NCBI GenBank assembly: GCA_964533865.1
Contig: CAZHRC010000035.1
Span: 1 to 8,682, forward strand
Direction: 5' to 3'
Origin: CAZHRC01 sp964533865
GTDB lineage: Bacteria > Bacillota > Clostridia > Tissierellales > Peptoniphilaceae
Length of the DNA: 8,682 nt
Shown one piece after another: positions 7,600-8,682 of the stretch (position 1 is the stretch's first letter; each line of letters begins with the position of its first letter). The notes beneath the pieces were generated by a model, which worked only from the letters and a program-made list of their open reading frames with translations, made no database searches and was not told where the DNA came from. The position numbers were made by a program, and so were the translations under genes.

Positions 7600-7604
7600 C
7601 CTAG
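7590..7604 (-). promoter_or_regulatory. Possible JUMPstart-like leader sequence
   Basis: Read on the minus strand, 7604-7590 is CTAGGAGCTATTAAG. It matches 12 of 15 bases of CTGGTAGCTGTTAAG, the middle of the JUMPstart element found ahead of many enterobacterial polysaccharide operons (consensus recalled from memory). It lies about 90 bases before the first gene of the operon, a suitable place. The ops part (GGCGGTAGC) is not well preserved, so RfaH-type control is only a possibility and chance is not excluded. Confidence 0.2.
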
Positions 7605-7625
7605 CTTCATTATTGTATTATCGTC

Positions 7626-7638
7626 AATACCCCGTATT
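7626..7638. repeat. Short palindrome AATAC-CCC-GTATT
   Basis: Five-base arms AATAC (7626-7630) and GTATT (7634-7638) flank CCC. It overlaps the candidate -10 of the operon promoter, so it would be well placed for a repressor, but this is inference. Confidence 0.35.
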
Positions 7639-7664
7639 TTCGTCGAGATAGTGAATAGAATCAA
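7636..7664 (-). promoter_or_regulatory. Candidate promoter for the polysaccharide operon
   Basis: On the minus strand, TTGATT (7664-7659) could serve as -35 and GAAAAT (7641-7636) as -10, with a 17-base spacer. Each matches four of six consensus bases. TTGACG at 7627-7622 is an alternative -35 but lacks a good -10. The region is so AT-rich that such matches are expected by chance. Confidence 0.2.
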
Positions 7665-7678
7665 TATATAATATATTG
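7662..7678. repeat. Perfect 17-bp AT-rich palindrome
   Basis: CAATATAT (7662-7669), a central A, and ATATATTG (7671-7678) form a perfect dyad with eight-base arms. It lies mid-way between the two divergent genes and touches the candidate -35 of the operon. The symmetry suggests a protein-binding site; the regulator is unknown, and AT-rich DNA makes some palindromes likely by chance. Confidence 0.45.
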
Positions 7679-7754
7679 TATTATTTCATATTATTAGCAT
7701 ATGGTATCTGATTTTTTTATTACATGTGCGATCAGGCTTGCTTTTGATAAACTC

Positions 7755-7770
7755 CTACGCTACGGCGTAG
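7755..7770 (+). repeat. Hairpin with UACG tetraloop upstream of the peroxiredoxin
   Basis: CTACGC (7755-7760) and GCGTAG (7765-7770) pair perfectly around TACG, giving C(UACG)G, an extra-stable UNCG-type tetraloop if transcribed. It lies about 34 bases before the ribosome site of the peroxiredoxin. No U-run follows, so it is not an obvious terminator. It may be a 5'-UTR structure or an operator. Confidence 0.5.
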
Positions 7771-7813
7771 ATCTGTCTTATTGATACTCATTACTCTATA
7801 AAAAGGAGGGGTA

Positions 7814-8530
7814 GTGGAAAAAGAAATACCAGTGGGGTGCACACAGCCTGCGGCACAGGCGGCACAATCGGCAGAAACCAGCATGTTATCTGAACCAGCA
7901 AACACAGGAGCACAGTCTATGATTCGCGTTGGACAAAAGGCCCCGGATTTTACGGCCTCAGCCTATGATAATGGAAAATTTACCACAGTAAAGCTGTCAG
8001 ACCACCTTGGAAAATGGGTTGTTCTTTGCTTCTATCCAGGTGATTTTACATTTGTTTGAGCAACTGAAATCTCGGCGGTCGCCGAGAAGCACGCAGAATT
8101 TGCCAAGCTGGGCGTACAGGTTTTATCCATGAGTACAGACAGCATGTTTGTGCATAAGGTCTGGGTTCAGGATGAATTATCCAAAATGATTACAGCAAAA
8201 ACAGTCCCCTTTCCCATGCTGTCTGACAGTGGCGGCAATATCGGAAGAATGTATGGGGTGTATGATGAAGCTGGCGGCGTGGATGTGCGTGGCCGTTTTC
8301 TCATTGATCCAGATGGCGTTATTCAGGGTTTTGAAGTGCTTTCCCCACCTGTTGGGCGTAATGTTTCCGAAACTCTGCGTCAGATCCAGGCGTACCAGCT
8401 AGTGCGCAATACAAAGGGCAGTGAGGTTTGCCCTTCAGGCTGGCGTCCAGGAAAACAGACCCTCAAACCTGGCCCGGATCTGGTGGGCAAGGTCTGGGAA
8501 AACTGGACCGTGGACAAGGCCTTTGATTAG
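7814..8530 (+). CDS. Selenocysteine-containing typical 2-Cys peroxiredoxin (AhpC/Prx1 type), TGA read through as Sec
   Basis: The frame from GTG 7814 to TAG 8528-8530 encodes 238 residues if the in-frame TGA at 8057-8059 is read as selenocysteine (residue 82). Peroxiredoxins reduce peroxides in the cytoplasm through a peroxidatic Cys in P-x-x-x-T-x-x-C. Here the motif is P75-G-D-F-T79-F-V-U82, so Sec sits exactly at the active site. The active-site arginine is R182 (P-V-G-R-N), and the resolving cysteine is C206 in V-C-P-S-G-W-R-P-G, the Prx1/AhpC C-terminal signature. The A-T-E after Sec replaces the usual P-T-E. The frame is intact on both sides, which argues against a pseudogene. GTG has a strong AGGAGG (7804-7809), but an ATG at 7919 with its own AGGAG matches the usual family start and would place Sec at 47. 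The first 35 residues, with Cys9, are therefore an extension. The gene is monocistronic, with a terminator downstream. Confidence 0.9.
7906..7910 (+). promoter_or_regulatory. Second ribosome-binding site before an internal ATG (7919)
   Basis: AGGAG lies eight bases before ATG 7919, in frame with the peroxiredoxin. That start gives M-I-R-V-G-Q-K-A-P-D-F, the usual N-terminus of AhpC-type proteins, and a 203-residue product. It may be the true start, or a second start yielding a short form. Confidence 0.5.
8057..8103 (+). promoter_or_regulatory. Selenocysteine TGA codon with downstream bacterial SECIS-like hairpin
   Basis: After TGA (8057-8059), bases 8070-8076 (TCTCGGC) pair perfectly with 8081-8087 (GCCGAGA) around the loop GGTC (8077-8080). 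An apical loop with GGUC recalls the E. coli fdhF SECIS that SelB binds. The loop begins 17 bases after the TGA, within the usual spacing. A lower stem is possible: GCAA (8060-8063) with TTGC (8100-8103) and CTG (8064-8066) with CAG (8094-8096). Function is inferred from structure and position. Confidence 0.8.
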
Positions 8531-8549
8531 GCTTGGCCTGTATTGATGT

Positions 8550-8579
8550 AACGGCGCTCCCAGGGCGCCGTTTCCTTTT
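8550..8579 (+). terminator. Rho-independent terminator after the peroxiredoxin
   Basis: AACGGCGC (8550-8557) pairs with GCGCCGTT (8565-8572) around a seven-base loop, followed by a T-rich run TTTCCTTTT (8571-8579). It begins 20 bases after the stop codon, as expected for the end of a single-gene transcript. The same stem has only weak features for the other strand. Confidence 0.85.
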
Positions 8580-8613
8580 GTACGAGCACACAGACGTGGT
8601 TATATATCATTAT

Positions 8614-8656
8614 CCCGAGCAAAGTCGAAGGAGCCTGCCCTGAGCCTGTCGAAGGG
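8614..8656. repeat. Two degenerate copies of a CCC(T)GAGC..GTCGAAGGa repeat
   Basis: CCCGAGCAAAGTCGAAGGA (8614-8632) and CCCTGAGCCTGTCGAAGGGA (8637-8656) share CC-GAGC-x-x-x-GTCGAAGG-A at a spacing of about 24 bases. The second copy has complementary ends (CCCT/AGGG). It resembles the short extragenic repeats scattered in many bacterial genomes. It lies outside any gene, beyond the terminator, and could continue past the right edge. Confidence 0.55.
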
Positions 8657-8682
8657 ATTCCTGCCTTTTCTGAGATTCCTCC

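Larger units (their letters stand above)
7499..7813. other. Divergent intergenic region, AT-rich with several inverted repeats
   Basis: These 315 bases separate the polysaccharide operon (minus) from the peroxiredoxin gene (plus), so promoters for both should lie here. No protein frame with a ribosome site was found. The region is very AT-rich and holds at least five dyads, which are listed separately. No single promoter stands out. Confidence 0.7.

Noticed and set aside
7744..7773. Possible promoter TTGATA (7744-7749) with TAGATC (7768-7773) for the peroxiredoxin
   Set aside because: The -10 match is poor and the sequence coincides with the tetraloop hairpin; not strong enough to annotate.
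7701..7784. 27-codon open frame upstream of the peroxiredoxin, possible leader peptide
   Set aside because: No ribosome site precedes its ATG, and the region is better explained as promoter and leader.
7741..7791. TTGATA half-sites (7744, 7781) as a Fur/PerR-type operator
   Set aside because: The halves do not form a convincing dyad with each other or with flanking bases.
8057..8059. TGA as a true stop, making 7814-8059 and 8129-8530 two genes or a pseudogene
   Set aside because: The stop sits exactly at the catalytic Cys codon, the frame is intact on both sides, no ribosome site precedes 8129, and a SECIS-like hairpin follows.

Overview
The window looks like a chromosomal stretch of a Gram-negative bacterium. 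An outer-membrane polysaccharide export lipoprotein is present, and one gene appears to need selenocysteine insertion. Anaerobic Desulfobacterota such as the sulfate reducers would fit, but that placement is an inference from gene style and the selenoprotein, not something read directly.

Positions 1-7498 hold one minus-strand cluster for a Wzx/Wzy-type surface polysaccharide. In transcription order it contains: a polyprenyl-phosphate sugar-1-phosphate transferase that starts the repeat unit (7498-6068); an unrecognised 54-residue membrane protein that is easily missed (5992-5828); a Wza-family export lipoprotein (5754-4969); a Wzc/GumC-like co-polymerase whose fused kinase-like domain has lost its ATP-binding motifs (4960-2891); a hexapeptide-repeat acyltransferase (2835-2218); a Wzx flippase (2239-932); and an O-antigen polymerase/ligase-like membrane protein that runs off the left edge (935 to 1). 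The last three genes overlap or nearly abut. A perfect 12-bp hairpin at the end of the wzc-like gene separates the export genes from the more variable ones. No glycosyltransferase is visible, so those genes probably lie beyond the left edge.

Positions 7499-7813 form a divergent intergenic region. It is very AT-rich and holds several inverted repeats, including a perfect 17-bp palindrome, but no promoter that can be called with confidence.

Positions 7814-8530 on the plus strand encode a typical 2-Cys peroxiredoxin. An in-frame TGA replaces exactly the peroxidatic cysteine codon, and a SECIS-like hairpin with a GGUC loop follows at the expected distance. This is best read as a full-length selenocysteine peroxiredoxin, not as two broken ORFs. 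A strong intrinsic terminator follows the gene, and then a short degenerate repeat pair near the right edge.
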